This document shows positions 10,853-22,303 of a DNA stretch of 64,000 nucleotides, one piece after another. Positions within the stretch are counted from its first letter, which is position 1; each line of letters begins with the position of its first letter. Both the position numbers and the translations under genes were made by a program. Source of the stretch: Reticulascus tulasneorum (lineage: Eukaryota; Ascomycota; Sordariomycetes; Glomerellales; Reticulascaceae). Under the pieces are notes generated by a model. The model was not told where the DNA came from. It searched no databases and worked only from the letters and a program-made list of their open reading frames with translations. The DNA is taken from the NCBI GenBank assembly GCA_001557505.1, contig LSAX01000001.1, positions 2,976,001 to 3,040,000 of the forward strand. Reading direction: 5' to 3'.

Positions 10853-13800
10853 ATGGCTGCTGGATCTCAGAAGTATATTCCTGCTGGATGTTTGGTTATC
10901 TCACGCAACGAAAGCAATATTCCTGCTGAGCTCTGGGCCCGAGACGATCTACACGTTTGGGGAACCTTTGCTCATCCTGGCCACGGTGCCCTGGATACAG
11001 CGCGCAATACCCCGGTTCTACCGCCGGACCTACAATCCACGCTTTTGAAGTCCAAGGTCCTCTCTCGATACACTCGACTTTTTGCTGAAAATTGGATCAG
11101 TCTTGAGTTCAGTGTGAATCCTGACCACGCTGAATCTGGCGTGGTTCGGGTATACGTACTCCCGGATGATGTCGACAGACGTCTCATCAACCGGTCAGAG
11201 CCCAAGTTGAGGAAGGCACGTCGAGATCTGTTCTCAGCCCTCGACTTTTCCAAAGGCACATGGGATGGGAAGCTGAGCACATCTCGAGTCTCAAGCCCGC
11301 AGCCCTATGAGCAGGATGAGAACGTGGATGATCAAGATGTTTCTCTGCTCCAGTTGTTCAACAGTATCCCGTCCCCTGAGCCTAATCCAAGCGTTGTCAT
11401 GGACCCGACCGACCAGGATTCGATGTACAATCTGCTTGCGAGCGATGTCTATGGGCTCAAAACTTCTCTTTATCCGTATCAGCGTCGCTCTGCGGCGATG
11501 ATGGTGCAACGTGAATCTCAACCTGGACAAGTAGTCGATCCAAGGCTGCTTCACGTCGTCGATCAAAACGGGGAAAGCTGGTACTATGATCACAATTCCG
11601 GTGTTGTTCTGAGAGAGCCTAGATATTACGATGGCGTGGCTGGTGGCATTTTGGCAGAGCAGATGGGTGCTGGAAAGACTCTTATTTGTCTTTCTGTCAT
11701 TCTTGCAACAAAATATCTGCCAACCCAGGCACCTGAAGTCTATGGTAATTGGGACCGACCCGTCAGAAAGAGAATGGGATCACTAGCAGACATGGCCGCG
11801 GCATGCGCAACCAGAAATTCGTTGCCTTGGCGAGCATACTTTGAAGGCTACAAGGCACAACTGGGGGAGGAGTTCACGCAATGTCTCGACGCAATAGAAC
11901 GGAATCCTGCATTCTATCATCTCCCAGCCGCCGAGCCGAGGAGAAAGGGACGCCACCAGCCCGCAAGACCTCCGCCGAAGAAGATTCATTTAAGCAATAC
12001 ATCACTCATAATCGTTCCTAATAACTTGGTTCAGCAGTGGAACCAGGAGGTTCGAAAGCATACTAACGGCCTCAAGGTTCTGACTCTGGTTAAGAAACAG
12101 GAGATACCCTCTGTCCCCCAGTTGTTGAGCTACGACATAATCCTTCTCTCCCAATCTCGCTTTGAGAGAATTGTCAAAGATACTGGAATAGCAGCGTCCC
12201 CACTGTCCCATATCCATTACAAGCGTTCCATAGTTGACGAAGGCCATAAACTAGGTCACTCGAAGATGGGAAGCAAAAGCAACTTGATCCTTGGTCTCGA
12301 AGCACTTCAGGTATCTTCTCGCTGGATTGTAACCGGTACTCCATCTCAAGGTCTTTATGGCGTTGACGATGGCAACTTGACGGATGGATCCCTTGACAGC
12401 GAATCGGCGCCCAATGGCACCTCATCGTCGGCGGAGAAAGGCAAGTCATCTAGCGAACAAGAGAAGGGCGATATAGAGAGGATCGGCGCTATTGCTGCCC
12501 TGTACCTGAAGGCGCGGCCCTGGGCGAATACCATTGAAGAGACAGGTGACACGCCTGCTAACTGGGCTGTATATGTCATGCAGCCAAAACATACCTCAAG
12601 AAGCGGCGGACGTAAGGGTTCTCTAGCTGTCACGCTCAACTCCTTGATAATCAGGCACAGGCTATCGGAGATCACGAAGCTATTGCCGACTGTTGATGAA
12701 AAAGTGGTGGTATTAGATGGGTCTTACCAAGACAAGCTGTCACTGAATGTCTTTACGATGATGATCATCTTCAATGCGGTGCAGTCACAGCGGACCGATA
12801 TGGACTACTTCTTCCATTCACGGCAGAGAAAGGCTCTGTTCCAGCTGGTTCACAACTTGAAGCAGGCTAGTTTCTTTGGAGGATCCTTCTTCTCAGCGGA
12901 AGAGATCGCAAAGTCTGTGGAAACTGCAGAGAAATTCTTACAGGACAAGAAGGTCCCCATTAGTTCTCAAGACGAGATTTTACTGAAGGAGGCAATTGGT
13001 CTCGCTCATGTAGCTCTCGAGAACCCCTTGAAGAACCTCAGCAATTTACTCAACGAAATGCCAGTCTACGTCCAGGATTTCCTCCCCGGTGGTGCTGGGC
13101 AGGCATGGTCCGTGGACGCAAAGGATGGCAATCCCGTCTGCACCGATGCTAGTCTTATCATGGCTGTTCAAAAACTCATTCAGTCATCTCTCGGCAATTC
13201 GACGGCCTTGAACAGTTTATTAAATGGACGTCTGGAAGAAGAAGGGAAACTGCGCAAATTGAAGGCAGAGCAACAAGCGACTCTGGCGTCACCTGTTCCC
13301 AGTGGTCGTGCCAATGTTCTTGCTGGCAATACTAAACTGGGGAACCAAAGAAGCCCTAGAAATCTTCGATCAAACGCGCTCCATATACCTTTGAGCATCA
13401 AGGAGACATCAAGCACCCAGCGGGAATGCCAGATACCTGATTCTCTATCGAAGGCACAAGTTCTCTCGACTGTGTCTGCCAAGCTGTCTTACTTGATCGA
13501 TGCAATCGTTCAGTTTCAAACCGACGAGAAGATCTTAGTATTCTACGAGAACGAGAACGTGGCATGGTATCTGGCAAGCATGTTGGATGTGGTGAGTCTA
13601 ACTCCCTTGAGTCTCGCAGGGAAATCATGATCTAATTAGCCGCACACCAGATTCAAGTACCATATCTGATCTACGCCAGAAGTCTAAGTCACCAGCGGAA
13701 ATCTCAGTATACTAATACCTTCAACCAAGACCCTAAATTCCGGTAAGTAGCATGTGTTGTACCTTGCCTTGTGAAAGCGTGCTGATGGACTTTTAGGGTC

Positions 13801-14397
13801 TTGCTTATGGACATTACCCAAGCTGCGTTTGGGCTGGACATGCGAGCAGCATCTAGAATTTATTTTATCAACCCCGTGCTAAACCCTCAAGTCCAAGCAC
13901 AGGCAATCGGCCGAGTTAGACGAATTAGCCAACAGAAACCTGTGTCAGTGGAAACACTAGTTTTACGAGATAGCATTGAGGAAGTCATCATGGAACGGAA
14001 GAAGAGCATGACCCAAGCCGAGCATTGGAAATGCAAGTCAATCTTGGACGACAGACCAATTTACAACTGGATACTGAACGCCAAGATCATCCCTCTTCCC
14101 GAAGGACTCAATGATGGGCCATCTCAGACCGTACCATTGCGCTATCCTCAGTTCATATTCGGAAGAGGTTTCGGGCGGGAGTATCACCCTGACGAAGGTT
14201 TACTGGTGGATGAAATTGTCGGCTCCGAATCTGCCAAACAAACGGATTCAGCTGCGCCGATAGTGTCGACCATCTCAAAACGCCCATACGAGCTTGGCCC
14301 GGGGATTGCCGACCCAGAGGCGCCTTCGAATGAGCATGAGGTGCCAGAGCGGCCTGCGCGCCGCGTGCGTTTCGCAGGAGGCTCCGAGTCTGAATGA
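10853..14397 (+). CDS. SNF2-family DNA-dependent ATPase/helicase-like protein
   Basis: Exons 10853-13591, 13651-13742 and 13797-14397 (introns of 59 and 54 bp) give 1143 aa. The N-terminal ATPase lobe has Walker A (AEQMGAGKT, about residues 267-275), motif Ia-like SLIIVPNNLVQQW, a DEGH Walker B (about 460) and RWIVTGTPSQGL (motif III). The C-terminal lobe has KILVFYENENVAWYLASML, VLLMDITQAAFGLDMRAASRI and the motif VI region QAIGRVRR (about 976). A long, partly helical insertion separates the lobes. No RING finger, bromodomain or chromodomain is visible, so it is not a complete Rad5/HLTF. Such fungal SNF2 proteins are usually annotated without a specific role, and a nuclear function in chromatin or DNA repair is inference. 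The ATG at 10853 (MAAGSQKY) is the first in frame. A slightly longer frame exists upstream but has no ATG. Confidence 0.9.
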
Positions 14398-16912
14398 GCT
14401 TGGAAGAGCCACGATGACAGCTTGTGTGTCGCTTGTAGTCTCAACGCAGGCGGAAGTCTAGTCATTGAAATTATTTGATGGGCGGCATCGGAAAATGGGA
14501 TCTTCACTGGTAACTAGGTATCAGCCGTCATGGTGGCACTTCATCTTCTTGGGGTGAGGGACGACTGGATATGTTTCCGGCACAGAAGAAAGTTTCATAG
14601 AACTTGATTTGACTCCAGGGTTTACAGAACTTCATTATATCACAGTCGAGCTATGTGTAGTACGGCCCTCGGCCATTGTCCCGTATGCAGGCGCCGGCAA
14701 TAATCCATCTGGAAGCAGGCTCCGCAATCACCTTGCCTCATCTCTGCTGTAAACAAGTATGCTTGGCGACGGGAATTACTTTTCAAGACGCATCTTGGTT
14801 CCTAGAGTCAATATGCCGCTAGCCATGAGTAGACGGTGGCGGAAGTTTGATCTCTTGGTGTGACGGGCCACATGAGCAAGTTGCGGCTGCCAAACTTCAG
14901 ACTAGTGTATCATGACCAGAACTTAGTTTATTCAGTGTGTATAACACTGAAATGTGATGTGTAACTTTACGGTTCAGCCCATACTGATGTGCCCAGCTGA
15001 ACAAACACCTGGGCCCGTTTGCCATTTCCCGAAGCACAGCGCAGAATAACGATATGCTATATCTAAAGGTGTCTAATAAGGGAGATTTAGATGGCCACTA
15101 GTGCATCTGCGCGACGAAGCGTGGGCAAGTGCCGGCTTTCCTTACAGGCATCACCGAGATGGAGTATTCCTTTGTCTCCTACTTGGAGGCTGGCATTGAT
15201 TAAGAGCTAAATCCTACGCGTAGCCACACCGGACATTTGAGGATCCATTCAACTGCGAGCTAAAGATCACGCCAAATCGAGAAAGACGTGTTGCTCGTTG
15301 GGGATTAAGCAAGACGGGAATTACAAAACGACCGATCCGCCATGCAAATTATGAGGCTGGGCTGACCGGGAAATGGTGGCAATCAATCATCAATCAAAGG
15401 GTGTCATCCGGGAATTGAGCTGCTAGCGAGAGGATCCCTCTAAATTTATCATTAGGCTGAACAGGTCCCCTGCTCAGATCCCGAGATCTGCTCCGGGGGA
15501 CCACTAACAGGTGCGGCACAATGGTAGCTTAGCAGATCAGGGCAGATGCATGGGCGGAAGAGCAAAGTGGGATCTCTCAAGACGCAGCACCATCACACCA
15601 CTCTGACGGAATCCTACGCACTCTGGCCTGCGTGATGCAGCCGCGTTCGCCGACCACCCGCTCGCCGCTAATGTACGATTCACACACCAGGAGTTCGGTG
15701 ATGGGTTTGTACCTCCTTATTAAAAATCATCCTGCTGTCATCGTCATCGTCGTCTACGAGTAAGGTGGCATAGCCATGCTTATCTCCATATGGAGCTCAT
15801 ATGGAGCTCCTCGGGGAGAAAAGCTCCAGTCCCAAAGACAAATTATACTACCTTACCTACCCATCCCTTTCCAGCCTCTTCCTGGAATTGACGGGTCTAG
15901 TGGTGTTCCAGATGAACATGAGACCAGACGAAGAACAAGCACCGCTCTATGGGTTTTATTTTTGCCTTAGACACAGGTGTCAACGTGGTATGCTACTTTG
16001 CATAATAAGTAGTGTTTCTAACTACGTAGTAGAGGCGCCTCAGTAATCCATAGAGAAGCAGGCTGTACCCCGCGAACCGAGAGGGAAAATCTCGCAAGCA
16101 TCTTGGCCCATCCTCGACCGTCGATTGGGCATCGGCACCTGCACAGTGACAGCTCCGCCACCAATGGGGCACGTACCCAAGACGCGGTGTCACACTGCAA
16201 AGTTGGATTTCCTTGGGTTGCGGCCATCGACGATGGGGCCCTGGCAGATTGGCTGCATACCAATCATTCATGCGATTACCGTTTCGGTCGAGCTCGAGAA
16301 CCTGTAGATGTGCATGCCCTCGAAAGGAGGAGGAAGTTGGAGGGGGGTGGGGTTGGAGCTTCGCCGTCCACGAGGACGCACGATGTCTTAGCTGGGAGGT
16401 TCCTTGGTTGATGGGCGAGCTTAAGTTCGCGCGCATCCAACGCATAATATCGAAGGAGGGTTGGCCCGATCATCTCTGCCCTTCTTTCATGCCCTCCTCA
16501 TCCCCGTCTGTTTGGTGTTTCCCTGGCCCGCCCTTGTTCGCACACTCACCTTTTATTTCCGACCCAGACGAGAACCCTACCAGGTTCGAGGCTGAGAGCA
16601 ACTCCGAACACAGTTGGTGGAGACATCTGTGCACCTGTCTCGTGGAGACCGAGCCCATGTTGGCTGCACGAGTCCGTTGGGAAATATAAAGATCACTCCG
16701 AAGCCAGCCATATTCTGCGAGAGTTGGTGCGGCTGAGCTTTCCCTTCAAACGCAAAATCCGCCGGTATCTTGCCCCAACGTGCGTTTGACAGTTTGAGGG
16801 ACGCACCAACCCAGCAGAAGTCAAGGCGCAGTCTGACAGGAGCTTGTTCCTCGACGCAGCAGATGCTGGGAACGCATCCGAATGGAACGTTGACCGTTGT
16901 CGACTCCCCAAG
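14398..16912. other. Intergenic region, 2.5 kb, with a small tandem duplication
   Basis: This is the downstream flank of the SNF2-type gene and the upstream flank of the F-box gene. The frames present (up to about 158 codons on both strands) overlap one another and show no family features. It includes an 11-bp tandem duplication and an upstream ORF, listed separately. Confidence 0.5.
15787..15808. repeat. 11-bp perfect tandem duplication
   Basis: CATATGGAGCT occurs twice head to tail. Each unit contains the palindrome CATATG, and the junctions create GAGCTC. It is intergenic, with no evident function. Confidence 0.8.
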
Positions 16913-16916
16913 ATGA
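16863..16916 (+). other. Upstream ORF overlapping the F-box start codon (ATGA)
   Basis: A 17-codon frame starts with ATG at 16863, and its TGA (16914-16916) overlaps the proposed F-box ATG (16913-16915). If it is in the mRNA leader, it is placed for termination-reinitiation control. Its presence in the transcript is not shown by sequence alone. Confidence 0.4.
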
Positions 16917-19900
16917 GCGCGTATTCCGGCAATCCGACGACTGCCAATCTACGCAGCAATGCTCCTTGGGATCCTAGAGTCAGGCAAGACGGCCAGCAGC
17001 AGTACCAGCAGCAGCCGCAACAACAACCACCAAGGCAGCTTCGCCATGTCCAGCCCGGCAGAAGCTCGCTCTCGGCCCTGGACAATAGACATGCCGACCA
17101 GCTCCGCCGGGATGTTTATGCCCACGCTTTTGCCGCTGAGTACGAAGGCAAAAATAACCACAAATCAGCGCCAATCTTGTAAGTCTTCGTCCTACCATAT
17201 TCAAGCCATTCCGTAAAAGACACACGAACCACAAACTATCTTCTCCCACTATCACTGCCCAGCACATCGGGGAGCAAAACGCGGTATCCCTACGGAGCAA
17301 TATCACGTCACCAGTCTGACTAGTTTCCCCACGCACTCCATCCCTTTTCGGTCTACTTCCCTGTTTGTTTCGTGTGATGCTCTGCCCTCCAAGTGGACCT
17401 TCCTTCAGCCCCTTCCTCTAGGCTGTTGGTGTGTTGCGGACTCAACCTCGACCTCTCCGTAAGCACCTTAGCTGTCATTCTATCACTCCAATCCTGTTTG
17501 GGAGAAAGAAAGAGAGAGAGAGAACAGACAACCAAGAAAGAGAGGTCTGGGACGGACGGGCAAGATGGACGAAGGCCACGGCTCTTGGTCGGATATCTCG
17601 CAGCCGGGCCACTTTGTTCGCCCTTTCACGCCAATGCGTCTAAAAGGGATTGCTCTCTCAGGAGTTCACCTGTCGTAATTTCCACTAGGGGACTGTGGCT
17701 TGCAGGTCTCCAGTGAGGACAGGGCAGCCTCGCGCTACTACCCGCCAAGCGGCAGCCACTGGTGGGGTACCTGTTCCCCCATGAGTGCCTATACGTGCCT
17801 GCTAGCCCGACCTAGGTAATGTAGTGGGCATGTAGAGGTATGATGGGTGTAATATTCCCTCCGAGGTCCTTTTTAGTGTCGAACCACAGGGAGCTCCAGT
17901 GCCTAAAACGCGGTGTGTCCCCTCCCCCCCAGCGTGCGTGTGCAAGATGGACGTTGAGCTGAGGATCTGAGCGTTTCGGCACAGGCACTGCCCGCCCTAC
18001 GCCCAGGCTCTAGCATCCCACGCTTGCCGCCTAGTCTTCCACCAGTCATTTTAAAAAAAGATAACAGCCGCTGACCCCGTAACCTCACATTTCCCCTGCT
18101 TCTTTGGCCTGGCGCACTGGCTGCTGCTCTCTTTGTTTCGTTTTGTTCTCTTTATCCTCTCCATTGCGACTTTTGGGCTGACCGTTTGTTCTCCTTTTGT
18201 TCTCTCTCTTCAGCATCCCTCCGCGAAAGCTTCATCATCAAAGACGAAACTCGGCCTCGCCCGCTGCCACTTACACCAACTACCATGAGAACCATCTAAG
18301 AGTCCCCCCTCGACTCAGACCGCCAGTCATCATGGCTCGTACGGCTTCCGCAGGCCCCGGCGCTGTGCCGTCCTCTTATTTCGGTGCGCCGCCGGAGCTG
18401 TACCCGATGCGGGAAATGACAACCAAGGACTTCGAAGTGAGGACCCAACGATCCAGTTACCGAACAATGCCCCGCACCCAGCAGCATCCCGCATTGCAGG
18501 CTCCCAAGATGGATACGTCAAGGGTGGCAGACACTCTGCCGACCATGCTCAACCGGCCGAGAAAGTTGTCGTCAAGCTCCACTGGGAGCAACACCAGTAT
18601 GTCGAGCCAGGGCTTTGAGGCCAGGATGAGGAGCTCTTCCTGGAGTAACAGGACGAGCTTTGAGTCTGTGGATACTTCGCCCTACCAGTGGAGGCCGGAG
18701 TACATGAACCAGCGTCCTAGCTATAAATCGACGTTCAGGAAAAAGGCCCGACCAGGTGAACTATTCTCGGCGTTGCCTGGTGAGGTGCTGGAGTTGATAT
18801 TGGATGAACTGAAGAAATCGCATTTGGGCCGGGGGAGCGATAGTTGCGCCACTTGCTGGATGAGAGACTTATGTTCCATTAGCCTCTCATCACGAAAGTG
18901 GTACAAGTTTTCGCGGACTGCTCTGTAAGTCAACTCTTTGATTCAAACTTATGAAGGCGACCAAATGCTTACTGAGCCTAGATACGAGGATGTGCAGTTG
19001 ATTGGGGCCGATTCAGCAGTTCATAAGAAACGCTACAAGCTCACTCACGGCACTCGTATGATCATGCTTCGCCGCACGCTGCGATCAAGCCCGCACATAG
19101 CTGCGATCGTTCACTCTCTGAAAGTGCCTGCCCAATCCGCTGGAACTTCCCAGGAAGAGTATCACAATCTGGTCGCCACACTGGTGATGGCATGTCCCAA
19201 CCTGGAGCGATTGGTCGGCCTTTACCCGCAGTACAATCATTCTTTCACCCGGCTGGTTCACGCCATGTCAACACGTCAGCGCCTGAAGCAAATGGACTGG
19301 ATTGTGGAGGCATCTCCTTTTCAACGACAGCACCGGTTCAAGTCGAGCTTGGGCAACGGTTCGAGTATGGCACAACCCGAGAAAGAATACGTAACCCCGG
19401 GAGACTTGCAACCGCAGCAGAGCGCGGTGTTTTTGGATCACCATATGAATTGGAGGTACCTGACGTCGCTATCAATTCACTGTCTCCCAGGCGCTACACT
19501 TACACCAGATACGCTGATCCCAACTACACTTTCTTGCCTACCTGCCCTTCAACATCTCTACGTATCCCATCTGCCTCTGACGTCCTTCAATGACAACTCT
19601 CTGCAGTCTCTGCCGGCGTTGAAAACGCTGTCGCTTTCACACGTACCCGGAGTGACCAGCAGAGGACTATCCTCGTTTGCCACCCTCTCAGCTAGCCAGG
19701 CGATCCGAAGACTAACTCTACGACATGTTGCCATCGACTCCTTGCCAGCTTTAGCCCGCATCTTTTCGAATCTGATTCACCTCGAAACCTTCTCGCTTGT
19801 GCAATCGTTTCCACCCACTCTTCCGGAGGACACCTTCATCTGGCTGATGCCTTACCTGGCGTCTGCTTCTCTGCGCAAGTTGCATTGGGATATCACAAGC

Positions 19901-20560
19901 CACCCATCGTGTGCTAACGTGGCGGACTCGATTCTTGCTCGCAGCATTGGAGCCGACGGATTCCCATCTCTGAGAGTTCTCCGCGCGCCTAATGATCCTG
20001 AGGGCATCTTCCAATCTCTATGCCGTCCACTGGAGAGAATTGACTTGGCAAGCGATAGATTTCGCGGTCTGGGGAAGGGCAGCTTCAGCAGCACAAACCA
20101 ACAATATGCTCCTTTGTCTCCAACAAAGATCCCGGGAAAGTCGCCGACAAGCCCAATGTTTCCACCCGATGCTGGGGCTGTTCGAGATTCAAGCGATCTA
20201 CATAAAGCTCGTCTCGCGGCACAAGCGCGACTAGAAGCTTCTCGGCGGTTCCCGAGATACTTCGTGAACGTGATTGATGAGGATGGGGTCCTGATCGAGA
20301 AGTATGGGATCGCGGCGTTCATTGGTGCGGCGGAGAGCAAAATCAACTACCATCTCCTCCCAGATCCCGGCGCCAAAGATGAGAGCGGCGGACTGATCGA
20401 GGTGCTGGACCTTCTCAACGATTCGGGGGAAAACATTTTGAACAAAGAAGCATGTAGCGGCAAGTGGAATATGCCTGTCAACGGCCATACGGACAAGAAA
20501 GAGAAGGACAAATGGTGGCACACTGAGAGAGGACGGTGGACCAAGCTGGAGCTGTCCTAG
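16913..20560 (+). CDS. F-box protein with leucine-rich C-terminal half (putative SCF substrate receptor)
   Basis: Exons 16913-17178, 18214-18924 and 18982-20560 give 851 aa. The first intron is 1035 bp and the second 57 bp; both joins are in phase. The N-terminal 265 residues are low complexity (Gln-rich run at about residues 22-40, then Ser/Arg-rich). The F-box spans about residues 268-320 (GELFSALPGEVLELILDEL, CATCWMRDLCSISLSSRKW), where Skp1 binding is expected. The C-terminal half has irregular leucine-rich segments (LTSLSIHCL, LQHLYVSHLPL, LKTLSLSHVPGV, IRRLTLRHVAI), suggesting a substrate-binding solenoid. F-box proteins recruit substrates to SCF ubiquitin ligases; the substrate here is unknown. 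An in-frame ATG at 18332 (MARTASAG) could give a shorter form from a promoter inside the long intron. F-box identity is strong, and the first exon is supported mainly by phase and composition. Confidence 0.85.
17179..18213 (+). other. Unusually long first intron (1035 bp) of the F-box gene
   Basis: The donor GTAAGT and the acceptor after a long pyrimidine tract (..TCTCTCTCTTCAG) are canonical, and the join is in phase (TT+C). It contains a GA-rich run near 17505-17525 and pyrimidine-rich sequence (18105-18210) resembling a fungal promoter and leader. No conserved coding exon is visible inside. Confidence 0.6.
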
Positions 20561-21204
20561 TGGGCTACTTTTGACGAAATTTGTGCCTCGCATATGAACG
20601 GCACATACTAACGACTGTCACGACATTGCATTTTGGAGAAAAGATTCGAGGTTATAGCCTCTGATGTGTGTACTAATACTCTTTGCGAATTTGGGTACGG
20701 GAGCGTGGGTTATTACGGGGTCATCTGGCCACCATCACTATACACGTGAGACTGTTTTGGGGGATAAGTCAATGATATCCGCCTCCCATGAAGGAGGCAT
20801 TGAATTTCAAAATGCCGTCATTCCATTGCAACGGACCTATGTTTAAGTGCAACCGTAACTGCGAGTACCCTGGAATTAGCAAAGTGTAGTATCCGTACGA
20901 TACTGTTAAAAGAAATACTACGTAGATAAACCGAGCGGCCGCCCCCAGGCTTGGATGCCTTTAAATGCGTAAAATACAGGGATATGCGGACCACCTACGC
21001 CACCTTTGAGGCAAACATGCCTTATCCGCGCCCCCCACCTCCGTCTGTCAGCCGCGAGCTCTCACATCACCCAAAGCCTCTTAACAACCCCCCATCACAT
21101 TCCTTGCTTATGATACCCATACCAATATCTAGATTTTGTTTGCTGTATTGTTTCACTCACCGTTCACTGGCTCAATACTCCCCTCGCTTATACGAGAACC
21201 AACC
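20561..21204. other. Intergenic region, 0.6 kb
   Basis: This is the region between two co-oriented genes. The last 150 bp are C- and T-rich with no other notable structure. No gene is supported. Confidence 0.5.
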
Positions 21205-22158
21205 ATGTCAAAGCCATCCCTCCGTGTCCTCTGCTTCGGCGACTCACTCACCGCGGGGTACTCAGCGTGGGGCTCCAGCTACCACCCATACTCCGAGGCC
21301 CTGGAGTCGAGGCTGGCCGCCGCCTTCCCGGACTCGCAGATCCGGACTATTGAGAATGGCATGCCCGGAGATATTGTGAGCGCAGGAAACTTCCTGGCGC
21401 GGCTGAACACTGAACGTGAGTGATGCGGCCGAACTGTCCTCGCGAGCACCTGGCTAACTCATGCTTCTCCAGTGCAACGGCCGCCATTTGACTGGACTAT
21501 CATCCTGGGCGGCACTAAGTATGCGCAGACACAGAGCCTATCGTGCGTACCAGGACTAACGGCAATAGTGATTTAGCCTACGGCATTGATGTCAAGCGGA
21601 TATGCGGCGCCTTGCAGGAGACCTGGGATGCGCCCTTAAAAAAGGGCAGCAAAGTCCTCGCGCTGACAGTGCCCGAGTGCGCGGTCAAGAAAGAGAGCCT
21701 GGATAAGAGGCGTGGTGAGTTGAACGCGAACATATTGAGCTACAAGAAGACGAACGTGTAAGTCAGCCGCTGGCCCCACTGCAGAACAGATTCCGATCAG
21801 GGATGATGAGACCCGATGTGTCTGCATGGACGCTGACTCTGGTCCGGCTAGCCACGCCTTTGATCTCCACGCCGTGCTCCCCTACCATTCCCTATCCGAC
21901 GAAGAACGGGAAAAGTACTGGGATGATGGTCTGCATCTAACAGCCGATGGCTATGACTGGATGGGCGGGCACATCGCCGACGCCCTTATCAGCATTATTA
22001 GAAAAGAGGAGGGCGGGCCCCAGCCCGTAGAGACGCCGCGCAAGTCGAGGAGGGTAGCGCTCAAGCCAGAAGAGAGCGTCACATTCGACGAAGAGTCGGG
22101 CGATCCAGGGAGGATAAATGAAGGATATGTAGTTGTTCGCAAGAAAGATCTAGAGTAG
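21205..22158 (+). CDS. SGNH/GDSL-family hydrolase
   Basis: Exons 21205-21415, 21473-21518, 21569-21757 and 21852-22158 give 250 aa; all phases agree. The catalytic blocks are in order: block I FGDSLTAGY (nucleophile Ser at about residue 13), block II GMPGD, block III GGTND (spliced across the second intron, AA+T restoring Asn) and block V DGLHLTADGYDWMG with the Asp-x-x-His pair. There is no signal peptide, so it is probably intracellular. GDSL enzymes act on varied esters and the substrate cannot be predicted. The last 45 residues are basic, then acidic, and probably disordered. It converges on the CSN4 gene with about 145 bp between stop codons. Confidence 0.9.
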
Positions 22159-22262
22159 AACAGCAGTTCTCTACCAGCCTATGCCCCCAAGCTCTCCGGC
22201 CCGTTCTAGGCCAGCGTGCTATGCTTTTTTTCGATCCTGAACACCCAAATTGCCGTAAACGC

Positions 22263-22280
22263 CAGGGCACTCGAACCCTG
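22263..22280. other. Short inverted repeat between convergent genes
   Basis: CAGGG and CCCTG flank an 8-nt loop, 24 nt beyond the CSN4 stop. It could form a small hairpin in either 3' UTR. Its function is unknown. Confidence 0.35.
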
Positions 22281-22303
22281 TATGTCCGCCCTCATTTTAC
22301 CTC

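Noticed and set aside
22261..22290. tRNA T-arm-like hairpin on the minus strand
   Set aside because: The loop is 8 nt rather than 7, and no D-arm, anticodon arm or acceptor stem is present.
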